In this document: positions 5,998-6,476 of the stretch, piece by piece | How the letters are laid out: every line of letters starts with the position of its first letter | Position numbering within the stretch: the first letter of the stretch is position 1 | NCBI GenBank assembly: GCA_002719595.1 | Contig: PBEJ01000015.1 | Coordinates: 52,905-59,380, forward strand | Source: Verrucomicrobiales bacterium | Lineage (GTDB): Bacteria; Verrucomicrobiota; Verrucomicrobiia; Limisphaerales; UBA1100 | DNA: 6,476 nucleotides | Direction: 5' to 3' | The notes under the pieces: model-generated | What the model saw: only the letters and a program-made list of their open reading frames with translations | What the model was told of the DNA's origin: nothing | Databases searched by the model: none | Translations under genes and position numbers: made by a program

Positions 5998-6476
5998 TTA
6001 GCAAAGCAAATCTTTTATTTTTGTAATGGCTTCACTAACTGAAATATTATGTATTGAAGTTCCGCCTTCAGGTGGGCAGTTTTCCGGTTGAATTATAATT
6101 TTTGGAGCTTCAAGAAAAGGACGAGTTACCAATGGGTTTGTGGGTCCGAACAATGTGGCTGTCGGAGTTCCTATCGCGTTTGCAAGATGCATTGCCCCCG
6201 TATCATTTCCAATTACTAGACTGCACTTATTAAATTCATCGATTAATTGGATTAGGTTGGTTTTCCCTCTCATATCTGTGACAGTAATATTTTGATTATC
6301 TGATAGAACCATGGATGTCATCGCATCGTTAGGAGTGCCGTATATGCAACATTCAATTTTATTGTTCCATTTAGTCAACTTATGAATCAGCTTGCACCAA
6401 TTTTCAGTGGGCCAACATTTAATGGGGTTATTTGATGATCCTGGGATTATGCCTATTCTGTTTTTTATTTTTTTAG
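5998..6476 (-). CDS. Glycosyltransferase family 9 (ADP-heptose:LPS heptosyltransferase-like), C-terminal part
   Basis: Family 9 glycosyltransferases add heptose or related sugars to lipopolysaccharide core or other envelope glycans on the inner face of the cytoplasmic membrane, using a nucleotide-activated sugar. The frame is open to the right edge and gives 158 residues, roughly the C-terminal half of a usual ~340-residue protein; the N-terminal acceptor domain lies outside. Visible motifs are IGIIPGSS (7-14) followed by WPTENWCKLI (21-30), which is the start of the C-terminal Rossmann domain. Then come the family signature GNDTGAMHLANAIGTP (89-104) for donor binding and TLFGPTNP (107-114). 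An internal TTG at 6376-6378 is not the true start, since GT9 motifs continue upstream of it without a stop. The stretch is strongly A+T rich. It reads toward the serine acetyltransferase and may share its transcript. Heptosyltransferase II (WaaF-like) is the likely subtype, but the sugar and the acceptor cannot be fixed. Confidence 0.9.
   Translation of the reverse strand, partial: KKIKNRIGIIPGSSNNPIKCWPTENWCKLIHKLTKWNNKIECCIYGTPNDAMTSMVLSDNQNITVTDMRGKTNLIQLIDEFNKCSLVIGNDTGAMHLANAIGTPTATLFGPTNPLVTRPFLEAPKIIIQPENCPPEGGTSIHNISVSEAITKIKDLLC

Noticed and set aside
1..6476. tRNA or rRNA genes, CRISPR arrays, insertion sequences or attachment sites
   Set aside because: The window is almost fully covered by recognisable protein genes. 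The gaps are under 100 bp and hold no cloverleaf, spaced direct-repeat array, transposase or terminal inverted repeats that I could see.

Overview
The window reads as a typical chromosomal stretch from a Gram-negative PVC-group bacterium, most likely Verrucomicrobiota (Planctomycetota or Lentisphaerota are alternatives). The argument rests on a DUF1501 protein with a twin-arginine signal, a family abundant in that superphylum, on an LPS-type family 9 glycosyltransferase, which implies an outer membrane, and on the general look of the RuvB and MFS proteins. This is an inference from remembered families, not from a search.

Layout. Positions 1-2856 are a leftward block: ruvB (1840-2856), then a carbamoyl phosphate synthase large-subunit gene holding only the N-terminal half of the usual protein (249-1754), then the first 76 codons of an MFS-type membrane transporter that runs off the left edge (1-230). 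Gaps of 85 and 18 bp suggest one transcription unit. A 97-bp divergent spacer (2857-2953) separates it from a rightward block: an unrecognised 203-residue protein with two CxxC pairs (2954-3565) and the DUF1501 protein (3614-5017). The rightward block meets a second leftward block tail to tail, the two stop codons sharing one CTAG. The second block holds a serine O-acetyltransferase (5014-5931) and, upstream of it, the C-terminal part of a family 9 glycosyltransferase that is open to the right edge (5998-6476).

How the genes work together. RuvB (recombination), the CarB half (arginine and pyrimidine precursor), the serine acetyltransferase (cysteine synthesis) and the glycosyltransferase (envelope polysaccharide) are core functions with no evident common pathway. 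No mobile element, CRISPR array, tRNA or rRNA is visible, and no gap exceeds 100 bp. Base composition is uneven: the middle of the DUF1501 gene is very G+C rich and the glycosyltransferase is A+T rich.

I do not see a convincing new multi-gene system. The points most worth a second look are the split carB, the unrecognised CxxC protein, the lack of ribosome-binding sites at every start, and the compositional mosaic.
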